This document shows positions 40,693-48,955 of a stretch of 55,533 bases of DNA, piece after piece. Positions within the stretch are counted from its first letter, which is position 1; each line of letters begins with the position of its first letter. Made by a program: the position numbers and the translations under genes. The notes under the pieces were generated by a model. The model had not been told where the DNA came from, did no database searches, and saw only the letters and a program-made list of their open reading frames with translations. Source of the DNA: an uncultured Eubacteriales bacterium (GTDB lineage Bacteria; Bacillota; Clostridia; Oscillospirales; Acutalibacteraceae); contig CAKTDF010000015.1 of the NCBI GenBank assembly GCA_934541115.1, positions 1 to 55,533 of the forward strand. Direction: 5' to 3'.

Positions 40693-42144
40693 TTACTCCG
40701 TCTTGGCTTTTTCGGCTGTCGTTTTTGCCTGAGCCTCGGCTCTGCCCTCCGGTGTGTCGCGATAATACTGGGTTTTCGGATTCGGATGAGGATTATCTTT
40801 CCAAATTCTCTCAGCCTCAACAGCCCATTCTGCGGCAAATTTATCACACTTGCTGCAAAGCGCCTCCGCAGTCTCTTCTCCGAGCAGGTTGGTAGACTTT
40901 GCGCCGGTTTCCTTTATGATGCTCCTCAGGCACTGCGGATTTTCAAGCATGGGACAGGGGCGCAAATGATTGTCATTGAACGGCTGACCGTGTCTGAACG
41001 CCATGAACAGCGGACTTTTAAGTCCCTCAAGAATCGACTTTTCGCGGATATTTGAATCTGAAAAATGAATAAATACGCAAGGCTCCATATCTCCGGCAGA
41101 GTTGATGTGGAAATAGTTCCTGCCGCCGGCGATGCATCCGCCGACATATTCGCCGTCGTCTTGAAAATCCATGACAAACAGCGGTTTTCCGGTCTCGCCG
41201 TTGCGCGTTTTTCTCAGCCATTTATACATATATTCTCTCTGGCTCGGAGTCGGAATAAGTTCAACGGGCGCGTCATGACCAACCGGCATGAAGTTGAAAT
41301 ACAGACCGAATTTGACACCGAGAGACACCATTTTTTCAAGGAAAGCGTCGCTTGTGACCGCCTCAACATTGTCTCTCGTGTAGCAAACAGACATACCGAA
41401 AAGGCAGCCGTGCTTTTTGAGCAGCTCCATAGCAGAAATAACCTTGTCGTAGATTCCGTCGCCGCGCCTTGCGTCAGTGGTTTCCTCGCTGCCCTCAATA
41501 CTCAGCGCAAGCGCAAAATTACCCACTCTGACAAGCTCCCTGCAAAACTCCTCGTCAACGAGCGTGCCGTTTGTGTAGGCAAGGAAAGTGCAGTCCGGAT
41601 TTTCCTCACAAAGGCGCAAAAGCTCTTTCCTTTTAATGAGCGGTTCTCCGCCGGTGAACATATAAAGATGGGTTCCGAGTTCTTTGCCCTGGCGAACAAC
41701 ATCTGCCATTTCTTCATAGCTGAGACTGTTTTTATAGCCGTACTCGGCAGCCCAACAGCCCTTGCAGTGACAGTTGCAGGCGCTCGTGGGATCCATGAGA
41801 ATAAGGAACGGAATGTTGCATTTATACTTGTCGCGGTTTGCTCTGACGGCCTTTGTTCCGTTGACCCCCGCGCCGAGTCCCATTGCAAGAATCATCTTTT
41901 TGAGCACGCCGCGGTCAAGGTCATGCAAAAGGTTCATGGCGTAGTCATAGTAAACTCCTTCGCCGCTTTCAATGACCTTTTTCATTGCTTCAAGGTTCTT
42001 TTTAGGAAATATGTTGCCAACAAAACGCTGGGCAACGTTCAAAATTTTGAGGATATTTTCCTGCGGGTTTTTGTCAACGAATTTCAAAAGCACATCGAGC
42101 GTTGCACCGACGAGCTTTCGCTGAGCTTTTTCTTTATTAGTCAT
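40693..42144 (-). CDS. Radical SAM protein with C-terminal SPASM-like Cys region
   Basis: 483 residues from ATG 42144 (GAGGTG upstream; the preceding ATG at 42147 is the alternative). Radical SAM cluster 'CNCHCKGC' gives Cys123, 127 and 130. 'MFTGGEPLIKRKELLRL' and 'LALSIEGSEETTDARRG' are core barrel motifs. The late Cys residues ('GGCIAGGRNYFHINSAGDME', 'PCVF', 'CPMLENPQCLRSI', 'ALCSKCDKFAAEW') suggest auxiliary Fe-S clusters. An N-terminal ~110-residue helical extension is unusual. It is not next to any precursor peptide gene. Similar proteins are common in gut Clostridia; the substrate is unknown. Confidence 0.85.
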   Translation of the reverse strand: MTNKEKAQRKLVGATLDVLLKFVDKNPQENILKILNVAQRFVGNIFPKKNLEAMKKVIESGEGVYYDYAMNLLHDLDRGVLKKMILAMGLGAGVNGTKAVRANRDKYKCNIPFLILMDPTSACNCHCKGCWAAEYGYKNSLSYEEMADVVRQGKELGTHLYMFTGGEPLIKRKELLRLCEENPDCTFLAYTNGTLVDEEFCRELVRVGNFALALSIEGSEETTDARRGDGIYDKVISAMELLKKHGCLFGMSVCYTRDNVEAVTSDAFLEKMVSLGVKFGLYFNFMPVGHDAPVELIPTPSQREYMYKWLRKTRNGETGKPLFVMDFQDDGEYVGGCIAGGRNYFHINSAGDMEPCVFIHFSDSNIREKSILEGLKSPLFMAFRHGQPFNDNHLRPCPMLENPQCLRSIIKETGAKSTNLLGEETAEALCSKCDKFAAEWAVEAERIWKDNPHPNPKTQYYRDTPEGRAEAQAKTTAEKAKTE

Positions 42145-42416
42145 CATTACACCTCGCAAAAATACTAAGTAATAATATAACACATCGATTTACAATTGTC
42201 TATATTTTAATCGACTAAAATCGGTCTGTTTTAGCATAAAATTCAAGTCATTTTAGCCATATTTATTCAATGCTGCCTCAACTCCAAAAAATATTTTTTA
42301 ATCTATTGCAATCACAGCCCTTTTATTATATACTTATTTTTTAGCGTATAATCAGCTTTACTCAATAAGTGATCACTGATACACAGCGGTCACATCAAAA
42401 ATACGGAGGGTCTGCC

Positions 42417-43181
42417 ATGACAAAAATAAGCAAAAGGACCCGCGACACTCTTCTGGCTCTTTTGAGAGCCGCCGTTGCAATGACGATTTTTGTTCTTGCG
42501 GTTGTGAACTATGAAAAGCTCAAAAACATCGACGTGCGTGCAATCGTTGCCGCCTCCTCCGGTATGGCGGTCGCGGTCTGCGCCATTCTCGGCGTATACC
42601 TTGTCAAATCGGTGCTGTTCATTATTCCCGCCTCGCTTATCTATATTTCGGTAGGCATGGCTTTTCCGTCCGGAACAGCTATTCTCATCAACCTCGGAGG
42701 AATTGTTCTTGAAGTCATTGTCACATATTTTCTCGGTGTTTTTCTCGGTGGAGACTATGTGAACAATCTCCTTTCAAAAAATAAGGCTGGCAGAAAAATT
42801 CTCGAAAAAAAGTTCAACGACAGCTTTCCCATTCTTCTCGGAATACGGTTTCTCCCGGTGTTTCCGATCGACTTTGTTTCGCTTTTCTGGGGAGCCTCAA
42901 AATGCGGCTTTGCCAAATACTTTGCAGCATCCGTGCTCGGAATCATGCCTCGCGTTATTCTTTTCACAATTCTCGGTGACGGAATCTACGATTACATTCC
43001 GATTCACCTCATTGTCAAAATCATAATTATTGCAATTCCCATAAGTGTTGCAGTTTATCTTGTCAGGCATTTTGTCAGACAAAAGAAATCGGAAAATATC
43101 AAAGCCGTTTCCGAAACAGACAGCAAAGAAACAACAAGCACAGCAGATGAAAATATTAAAGACGAGGGTGCAAAAAAATGA
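42417..43181 (+). CDS. VTT/TVP38-type membrane protein
   Basis: 254 residues from ATG 42417 (GGAGGG upstream; the longer frame has no signal). Multiple membrane segments with the VTT (DedA-like) core 'FPILLGIRFLPVFPIDFVSL', which includes the typical R-x-(I/L)P motif. The C-terminal ~35 residues are charged and cytoplasmic. DedA/TVP38 proteins act as lipid scramblases or flippases (undecaprenyl phosphate, phosphatidylethanolamine). It overlaps the mntP gene by four bases. Confidence 0.88.
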   Translation: MTKISKRTRDTLLALLRAAVAMTIFVLAVVNYEKLKNIDVRAIVAASSGMAVAVCAILGVYLVKSVLFIIPASLIYISVGMAFPSGTAILINLGGIVLEVIVTYFLGVFLGGDYVNNLLSKNKAGRKILEKKFNDSFPILLGIRFLPVFPIDFVSLFWGASKCGFAKYFAASVLGIMPRVILFTILGDGIYDYIPIHLIVKIIIIAIPISVAVYLVRHFVRQKKSENIKAVSETDSKETTSTADENIKDEGAKK

Positions 43182-43753
43182 ATCTTTATGAATTATTCAT
43201 CATTGCGGTAGGTCTTTCAATGGATGCCTTTTCGGTCGCTATCTGCAAAGGGCTTTCAACTCAAAAGCTTCAGAAAAAGCATTATCTGATAATCGGCTCG
43301 TGGTTCGGCGGTTTTCAGGCGCTCATGCCGGCTCTCGGCTATCTGCTCGGCAGCACATTCAGCGATAAAATCAACGCATATGACCACTGGGTGGCGTTTG
43401 TTCTGCTCGTTCTCATCGGCGCAAATATGCTCAGAGAAGCCTTTTCAAAAGAAGAGGAAGAAGAAGCTGAAAAAAGCGGAAACTCTTTCGGCTTTAAAAA
43501 CATGCTCCTGCTTGCGTTGGCAACAAGCATTGACGCGCTCGCGGTGGGTGTATCCTTTGCGTTGCTCGAGGACGTCAACATTACTGCCGCAGTTCTTTTC
43601 ATCGGCGCTGTAACCTTTATCCTCTCGGCTGTAGGTCTCAAAGTGGGCAATGTATTCGGACTTAAGTATAAGAAAAAGGCCGAAATTGTCGGCGGACTCA
43701 TTCTCATTGTCATGGGCGTCAAGATTCTTATTGAACACCTGTTTTTTCAATAA
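43178..43753 (+). CDS. mntP: Manganese efflux pump MntP
   Basis: 191 residues, six membrane segments in two repeats, each with an Asp motif: 'GLSMDAFSVAICKGL' and 'ATSIDALAVGVSFAL'. Full length for MntP. The long acidic cytoplasmic loop ('SKEEEEEAEKSGN') is typical. It exports Mn2+. I looked for a yybP-ykoY riboswitch upstream and did not see one; translational coupling to the VTT gene is the only visible control. Confidence 0.94.
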   Translation: MNLYELFIIAVGLSMDAFSVAICKGLSTQKLQKKHYLIIGSWFGGFQALMPALGYLLGSTFSDKINAYDHWVAFVLLVLIGANMLREAFSKEEEEEAEKSGNSFGFKNMLLLALATSIDALAVGVSFALLEDVNITAAVLFIGAVTFILSAVGLKVGNVFGLKYKKKAEIVGGLILIVMGVKILIEHLFFQ

Positions 43754-43798
43754 TAAAAAGCAGATTTGAAAAGGCGGCTACACAAACCGCCCTTGCAC

Positions 43799-43829
43799 AA
43801 AAATATGCCTGTGCGACGGGCATATTTTT
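43799..43829 (+). terminator. Terminator after mntP
   Basis: AAAAATATGCC / GGGCATATTTTT stem with an 8-base loop. A smaller GGCGG/CCGCC hairpin precedes it at about 43773-43791. Confidence 0.85.
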
Positions 43830-43849
43830 CATTTTATCTCTCAAAACAC

Positions 43850-43878
43850 TTGATTTTATCTCGCTTTTATATTATAAT
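43850..43878 (+). promoter_or_regulatory. Promoter of the SRP RNA/dnaX region
   Basis: TTGATT (43850-43855), 17-base spacer, TATAAT (43873-43878), 42 bases before the first paired base of the SRP RNA stem. Confidence 0.75.
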
Positions 43879-43919
43879 GTTTTGGCTATTGGCGATAATA
43901 CCGGGCAAGATACTTTAAT

Positions 43920-44040
43920 TTGGTCATGCGGCTGCGGGTCCTGTGCGACGGGATACTGCGAACCATGTCAGGCGGGGAACCGAGCAGCATTAAGCGGGAA
44001 TACCGTGCGACACAGTAAGGCCTGCAGCTGCATGACCAAG
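43920..44040 (+). ncRNA. ffs: Signal recognition particle RNA, small bacterial type
   Basis: The 5' and 3' arms TTGGTCATGC...GCATGACCAA pair over a long rod. The conserved apical part reads CCATGTCAGG, a CGG-GGAA-CCG tetraloop, then AGCAGC, the Ffh-binding helix 8. The position just before dnaX is the classical location in Firmicutes. It is the short type without an Alu domain, although Bacillus and some Clostridium have the long one. The exact 5' end is uncertain, since the transcript could begin near 43886. A run of seven T (44058-44064) follows. Confidence 0.93.
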
Positions 44041-44080
44041 CGAATGTGTCTTGTCCGTTTTTTTGAAAGGAGTGAAAAGA

Positions 44081-45796
44081 ATGTATCAGGTGCTTTACCG
44101 CAAATACCGCCCAAAGGTTTTTTCAGACGTTGTGGGGCAGGATCATATTACGCGCACGCTTGAAAGCGAGGTTCAAAAGGGCAAGCTCTCTCATGCATAT
44201 CTTTTCACCGGTTCAAGAGGAACGGGAAAGACCACCTGTGCCAAGATTCTTTCAAAGGCAGTCAACTGTCTCAACCCGCAGAACGGTAACCCCTGCAACG
44301 AGTGCGAGGTCTGCCGCGGAATTGACTCTGGAGCGATTCTTGACGTTGTTGAAATTGACGCCGCGAGCAACAACGGCGTTGACAATATTCGTGATATCCG
44401 TGACGAAAGCGGCTTTGCCCCGGCAAGCTGCCGTTTTCGCGTTTATATAATCGATGAAGTGCACATGCTTTCAATAGGCGCGTTCAATGCTCTGCTCAAA
44501 ACGCTTGAGGAACCGCCGGAGCACGTCATGTTCATTCTTGCAACGACCGAGGTGCACAAGCTGCCGGTTACGATTCTTTCGCGCTGTCAGCGTTTTGACT
44601 TCAGACGCGTTGACACAAAAGACATGCTACGGAGAATGAACTTCATTGCAGAAAAAGAGGGCTTTGTTCTTGATGAAGACGCAGCGGTTCTCATTTCACG
44701 TCTTGCCGACGGAGGTATGCGCGACGCGCTTTCAACGCTCGACCAATGCGTATCCGTTGAAAATCATGTCACAACGAACACTGTCTGTTCCGTTGCCGGC
44801 ATTGCCGGAAAAGACCATTTGTTTGCCCTTGCCCAGAGCATTGCCGAGCAAAATTCTGCCGCAGCGATTGAAAAGCTCAGCGAGCTTTACGCCGCGTCAT
44901 GTGACATGGAAAGACTCTGTGCCGACCTCACGGCTCATTTTCGCAATCTCATGATCGTAAAAACCGTGAAAAACGCCGAGAACATTCTTGTCTGTACCTT
45001 TCAGGAGCTTGAGAGCTATAAAAATCAAAGCACACTTTTTACCCTTGAGGGTATTTTATATTCGATAGATCTTCTTCAAAACGCTTCGGTCGAACTCAAG
45101 CGTTCGGTCAACCGCCGCATAGAAATGGAAATGACCCTGCTGCGGCTCGCCTCGCCTGCGCTTGAAAGCAGCAACGCCGCGCTTTTGCGCCGCATTGCCT
45201 CACTGGAGCTCGCGCTCAAAAGCGGAACTTTTCAGACACAAAATGTACACGAAAGCCTTCAGTCCGCCGCTATACCCAAAAAGGATGAAGAGGCAAAACG
45301 TGAGCCGGAGCAAAGAGCCACGGCGCCTGCCTTTGAAGCCACGTCTTTTGTGCCGCCCACACCCGTTCAGGAAGAGCAGCCGCCGCTTTTTGAAGAAAAA
45401 AGTTCACCTGCACCCAACATTTCCGCACCGGCAGCCGCTCCTCAGACCGATAACAGTGACGGTCTTTCTCCGTTTACCGACTGGCCGCAGGTGCTCACCG
45501 AGCTTATGCAGATAAATCCGCCTCTTTGGGGCGTTCTGAACAACTCAACAGCCTTTGAAAGCGGTGAGTTTGTTCTTATCAGAAGCGAAAATCCCACTGT
45601 GCCCTCGTTCATCAAAACCGGAACGAACGGCAGGGATGTCAAGGAATCCATTTTCCGTGCCACGGGTAAAAAATACCGTCTCGGGATCTACAATCCAAAA
45701 CCGGCACAGGACGCACCCGATGAAAAAAAGCGCGACCCGCTTGAAGACCTTGTTGAAAAAGCACGCGGTCTCGGCGTTAATGTGAACATTGAATAA
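44081..45796 (+). CDS. dnaX: DNA polymerase III subunits gamma/tau
   Basis: 571 residues from ATG 44081 (AAAGGAG upstream; longer frame rejected). AAA+ clamp-loader ATPase: Walker A 'GSRGTGKTT' (44-52), zinc Cys63/72/75/78, 'IIDEVHML' (about 123-130) and the sensor 'LSRCQRFDFRR'. The collar domain spans about 240-370, then comes a low-complexity Pro/Glu linker (~395-455) and a C-terminal tau-like domain ('FTDWPQVLTELMQINPP'). It loads the beta clamp at the replication fork. A slippery A_AAA_AAG sits at 45724-45730 close to the end. Confidence 0.96.
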   Translation: MYQVLYRKYRPKVFSDVVGQDHITRTLESEVQKGKLSHAYLFTGSRGTGKTTCAKILSKAVNCLNPQNGNPCNECEVCRGIDSGAILDVVEIDAASNNGVDNIRDIRDESGFAPASCRFRVYIIDEVHMLSIGAFNALLKTLEEPPEHVMFILATTEVHKLPVTILSRCQRFDFRRVDTKDMLRRMNFIAEKEGFVLDEDAAVLISRLADGGMRDALSTLDQCVSVENHVTTNTVCSVAGIAGKDHLFALAQSIAEQNSAAAIEKLSELYAASCDMERLCADLTAHFRNLMIVKTVKNAENILVCTFQELESYKNQSTLFTLEGILYSIDLLQNASVELKRSVNRRIEMEMTLLRLASPALESSNAALLRRIASLELALKSGTFQTQNVHESLQSAAIPKKDEEAKREPEQRATAPAFEATSFVPPTPVQEEQPPLFEEKSSPAPNISAPAAAPQTDNSDGLSPFTDWPQVLTELMQINPPLWGVLNNSTAFESGEFVLIRSENPTVPSFIKTGTNGRDVKESIFRATGKKYRLGIYNPKPAQDAPDEKKRDPLEDLVEKARGLGVNVNIE

Positions 45797-45819
45797 TACA
45801 ATAAAAAGGAGCAATCACT

Positions 45820-46152
45820 ATGAAAGCAAGAATTCCCGGCATGCAGGGCGGCGGTCAGATGAACATGATGAAAAAAATTCAGGAGATGCAATCTCAGCTT
45901 GAACAAAAGCAAGCAGAGATCGAGCAGACCGAATTTTCGGCCTCTGCCGGCGGCGGAGCCGTTGAAGTTGTTGTTACCGGCGCACACGAAATCAAAAAAA
46001 TTGACCTTCAGCCAGATGTTGTTGACTCCGAGGACATTGAAATGCTCTCAGACCTCATCATTGCCGCAACAAACGAAGCTATGAAAAAAGCAGAGGATGC
46101 AATGGAGCAGGCAATGAGCGCACTCAAGGGCGGTCTCAACCTTCCGTTCTGA
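45820..46152 (+). CDS. YbaB/EbfC nucleoid-associated protein
   Basis: 110 residues; 'MKKIQEMQSQLEQKQAEIEQ' is the N-terminal helix, and 'SASAGGGAVEVVVTGAHEIK' the central strands of the EbfC fold. A dimeric DNA-binding protein usually co-transcribed with dnaX and recR, as here. It starts with AAAAGGAG and its TGA overlaps the recR ATG by one base. The Met/Gly-rich N-terminal 'MQGGGQMNMM' is typical of Clostridia. Confidence 0.95.
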   Translation: MKARIPGMQGGGQMNMMKKIQEMQSQLEQKQAEIEQTEFSASAGGGAVEVVVTGAHEIKKIDLQPDVVDSEDIEMLSDLIIAATNEAMKKAEDAMEQAMSALKGGLNLPF

Positions 46153-46754
46153 TGGCAGGCTATAGCGTTGCCTCTCTCTCGAGGCTCATTGAACAGTTTG
46201 AGCGTATGCCCGGAATCGGTCATAAAAGCGCCCAGAGGCTCGCGTTTTACGTTCTCGGCATGACAGAGGAGCAGGCGCAGACCTTTGCCGGAACCATTCT
46301 TGACGCTCACCAAAAAATCGAAAAATGCGTCCGTTGCTGCAATCTTGCAGAAGAAGAGCTGTGCCCGATTTGTAAGAATCCGGCTCGTGACGGAAGTACC
46401 ATCTGCGTTGTTGAGGATCCGAGAGACGTCATGGCATTTGAGCGCACTCATGAATACAACGGTCTGTACCACGTGCTGCATGGCGTAATTTCACCCATGA
46501 ACGGCATAGGTCCGGAGGATATCACTATTAAAGAGCTGATCGCGCGTCTTGCCGACGGAAAGGTTACGGAAGTCATTATGGCAACCAATCCAACAGTTGA
46601 GGGAGAAGCCACGGCAATGTATATTTCACGCCTGCTCAAACCGATGGGCATTACGGTCTCACGCCTCGCATACGGCGTGCCTGTCGGCGCCGACCTTGAG
46701 TATGCGGACGAAGTAACCCTGCTTAGAGCGCTCGAAGGCAGGCGCAAGCTCTGA
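46152..46754 (+). CDS. recR: Recombination mediator RecR
   Basis: 200 residues. HhH at the N-terminus ('MPGIGHKSAQRLAF'), zinc finger Cys59/62/71/74 ('CVRCCNLAEEELCPIC'), and Toprim domain from 'ICVVEDPRDVMAFER' to 'MNGIGPEDI'. It works with RecO to load RecA on gapped DNA. The one-base overlap with ybaB implies coupled translation. Confidence 0.96.
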   Translation: MAGYSVASLSRLIEQFERMPGIGHKSAQRLAFYVLGMTEEQAQTFAGTILDAHQKIEKCVRCCNLAEEELCPICKNPARDGSTICVVEDPRDVMAFERTHEYNGLYHVLHGVISPMNGIGPEDITIKELIARLADGKVTEVIMATNPTVEGEATAMYISRLLKPMGITVSRLAYGVPVGADLEYADEVTLLRALEGRRKL

Positions 46755-46852
46755 CAAAACAGCAATTAGCCGATAGTTACAAGGCTTAACAGTATGCACT
46801 AATCAATCATTTCCTTAAGTAACCGTAAAAACAGGAAAACGAGGTGATCTTC

Positions 46853-47317
46853 ATGGCGAAAAGCAACGACCTGCCAAAGGTTGCGCAGAACAAAAAAGCA
46901 TACCATGATTATTTTGTGCTTGAAACCTACGAGGCCGGAATTGAGCTTTTCGGAACTGAGGTCAAGTCGATAAGGAAAGGTAAGGTCAATCTCAAGGATG
47001 CCTGGTGCAGCATTGAGAACGGAGAAATTTTTGTCAACGGAATGCACATAAGTCCGTATGAGCACGGAAACATTTTTAACCGTGACCCAATGCGCGTCAA
47101 AAAGCTGCTCATGCACAAGCGCGAGATCAATCGCCTTTTCGGCGTAACAAAGCAGCAGGGACTGACTCTCATTCCCCTTTCGGTATATTTTCTCAACGGA
47201 CGTGCAAAGCTTGAAATAGGGCTTTGCAAAGGCAAAAAAAATTATGACAAACGCGAGGTCGCCGCAAAACGTGACGCAAAGCGAGACATTGAGCGTGAGA
47301 TGCGTTCGCGCGGCTGA
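46853..47317 (+). CDS. smpB: SsrA-binding protein SmpB
   Basis: 154 residues from ATG 46853 (GAGGTG upstream; an in-frame GTG at 46844 is part of the ribosome binding site). 'NKKAYHDYFVLETYEAGIEL' to 'GTEVKSIRKGKVNLKDAW' is the beta-barrel core; the C-terminal tail 'KKNYDKREVAAKRDAKRDIE' enters the mRNA channel. It acts with the tmRNA encoded 116 bases downstream in rescue of stalled ribosomes. Confidence 0.97.
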   Translation: MAKSNDLPKVAQNKKAYHDYFVLETYEAGIELFGTEVKSIRKGKVNLKDAWCSIENGEIFVNGMHISPYEHGNIFNRDPMRVKKLLMHKREINRLFGVTKQQGLTLIPLSVYFLNGRAKLEIGLCKGKKNYDKREVAAKRDAKRDIEREMRSRG

Positions 47318-47345
47318 TTTTGACGCAATTTAAATTTTTTTGCCG

Positions 47346-47374
47346 TTGACAGAATCGGCGCAAAGTGCTAAAAT
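47346..47374 (+). promoter_or_regulatory. Promoter of tmRNA
   Basis: TTGACA (47346-47351), 17-base spacer, TAAAAT (47369-47374). The tmRNA 5' end is about 58 bases on, which leaves a short 5' precursor for RNase P. Confidence 0.85.
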
Positions 47375-47432
47375 GCTAACGAATGTTGGATATGCAGACC
47401 TTTAACTACTGTCCGGCATTTAAAAACAAAAT

Positions 47433-47778
47433 GGGGATGAAAGGATTTCGACGGGGATTCAGAACTCCGGTAAGCGGGTAGTGCGGTGTAACCACTTAAA
47501 ACTGCACAATTTTAAAAATAAACGACAATACTACAGTATTGAAGGCTGCTTAACGCAGCCCGTCTGAGCTTCGAGGACTGCGGCGAAGCATCAGGCGTCA
47601 CTGAGCAGTGAACGTGAACGATCGAGCGCCTCGTAGATCGTCATGATTCAGAGGCTACCGAAGCTTAAAGCCTGTCTTTCGGCGTTAAGCTAAGGGAATT
47701 TTAAAAGACAGACTCCACCCGGAGAAAGCCGCAGGGAAGAGTTTTCGGACGCGGTTTCGATTACCGCCATCTCCACCA
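47433..47778 (+). ncRNA. ssrA: Transfer-messenger RNA
   Basis: The 5' end GGGGATGAAAGGATTTCGAC and the 3' end CGATTACCGCCATCTCCACCA give the tRNA-like half, with encoded CCA; GGGGATG pairs with CATCTCC. The tag reading frame near 47520-47558 ends GCT GCT TAA and reads NDNTTVLKAA after an ATA or upstream resume codon. The usual resume codon is GCA/GGC, so the first residue should be checked. The pseudoknot region follows. SmpB is encoded directly upstream. Confidence 0.97.
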
Positions 47779-47782
47779 AAGT

Positions 47783-47832
47783 AAAACAGCTGTAGTGCCT
47801 TGTAAATAAAGGCTTTGCGGCTGTTTTTTTTT
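47783..47832 (+). terminator. Terminator of tmRNA
   Basis: An imperfect long stem (AACAGCTGTAGTGCCTT / AAGGCTTTGCGGCTGTT) followed by seven or more T residues, directly after the CCA end. Confidence 0.85.
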
Positions 47833-47867
47833 GTGGAGTTTGAAAACAATTGCAGCACACGACAAAA

Positions 47868-47897
47868 AAACAAACAAGCCCAACAGCTTGTTTGTTT
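47868..47897. terminator. Hairpin between tmRNA and the restriction gene
   Basis: AAACAAACAAGC / GCTTGTTTGTTT, a perfect 12-bp stem with a 6-base loop, followed on the minus strand by TTTTTGTCG. It would end the minus-strand R-M operon. Confidence 0.7.
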
Positions 47898-47983
47898 CAT
47901 TTGTCTTTGTACCACATATTTGATACAATGTGACCACCTGTCTAAAAATGTGACTATCTATAAATTATTGCCGCATAAACATT

Positions 47984-48955
47984 TTAATTCCAAGAACAAT
48001 TTATTGAAATAATTGTTGCAGGCATACCGATGATTTGAACATCAAATTTCAAGCTTGTTTCAACTTTTGTTGATGCATTATGTATTCTGAAACTAAATTG
48101 CCAACCGTTATCCATATACAGTTCAACTGTATTTTTGCTATTTGGCTTAAAATCAAGGCTGACAATCCTTGTGGGCAATGTTGAAATCGGAAGTTTTATC
48201 TTTGCTTCTTTTGTTGCGCTTGACTTGTTTAAAGTACCTCTCAAATTGTAAGTCTGTATTTGCGTTAATCTTTTATTATCAATGCTTATCACTTTATAAA
48301 AGTCAAATTCACCAAGCAAATATTCAACCATTTTTCTTGGAAGGTCAGGATGTTGTGAATTACTGAGTTTTATTTCATCAACAAAAGCATTTAAAATTGG
48401 AACATAAACATCATTTTCTTTATCATCTAACTCGCTCCATTTTAAGCCCTGGTTTTTACATTCTTTTAGATAATCAAAAACAACATTAACGCTATTCCAA
48501 TATTGGTTAGAACATTCTACACCAAACCATTTCTTACCAAAATCAATTTTAGGTGATAATCTACTGTGTTTAACAGCAAAATGGTTATGCTTTACGCTTA
48601 AACCAATCTCCCAATGAATATTTCTGCGGATAATCAGTATATCTCTAACATCACCAATTTCACCTGCGCTGTCTTTTTGAATTTTCAAATCAAGTTGATC
48701 GTTGCCGTCTTCTATAATCAAAGGCTCTAAGTCAAAAATATTTAATTCAGCGGCTTTTGCACTTTCTGTTAATATTTCTTTTAATTGAGCATCAATGCTA
48801 TTCCATGCATTTTGAGCGGCTTCATAACTTGAATTTTTATCTATTACAGCTAATCTAAATTTGTTGATTTCTTCAGCTAAAGCCATTAAACAAATATATT
48901 CATATGCTCTGCCTTGGTCATTACTTGCACTATTCATTTTTTCTCCTTCATCCAT
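47984..48955 (-). CDS. HaeIII-family type II restriction endonuclease
   Basis: 323 residues. The N-terminal 'SASNDQGRAYEYICLMALAE' is the mark of the HaeIII endonuclease family. The acidic segment 'GDVRDILIIRRNIHWEIGLS' followed by 'VKHNHFAVKHSRLSP' is a good PD-(D/E)xK-type active-site candidate (Asp, Glu, Lys). With the neighbouring M.HaeIII-like methylase it should cut at GGCC; the specificity is inferred from the pair. It overlaps the methylase gene by eight bases. The sequence is much more AT-rich than the surrounding genes, pointing to transfer. Confidence 0.85.
   Translation of the reverse strand: MDEGEKMNSASNDQGRAYEYICLMALAEEINKFRLAVIDKNSSYEAAQNAWNSIDAQLKEILTESAKAAELNIFDLEPLIIEDGNDQLDLKIQKDSAGEIGDVRDILIIRRNIHWEIGLSVKHNHFAVKHSRLSPKIDFGKKWFGVECSNQYWNSVNVVFDYLKECKNQGLKWSELDDKENDVYVPILNAFVDEIKLSNSQHPDLPRKMVEYLLGEFDFYKVISIDNKRLTQIQTYNLRGTLNKSSATKEAKIKLPISTLPTRIVSLDFKPNSKNTVELYMDNGWQFSFRIHNASTKVETSLKFDVQIIGMPATIISINCSWN

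Noticed and set aside
39810..40847. A 345-codon minus-strand frame opposite the PIG-L deacetylase
   Set aside because: The plus strand carries the PHPDD and HSDH motifs, and this frame runs through a terminator hairpin; antisense shadow.
41065..42168. A 367-codon open frame on the plus strand opposite the radical SAM gene
   Set aside because: It is the antisense shadow of a well-supported gene with motifs; it has no ribosome binding site and its translation has no family pattern.
42180..42416. A manganese (yybP-ykoY) riboswitch before the VTT-mntP operon
   Set aside because: The region is AT-rich and lacks the conserved riboswitch core blocks; only a plain ribosome binding site was found.
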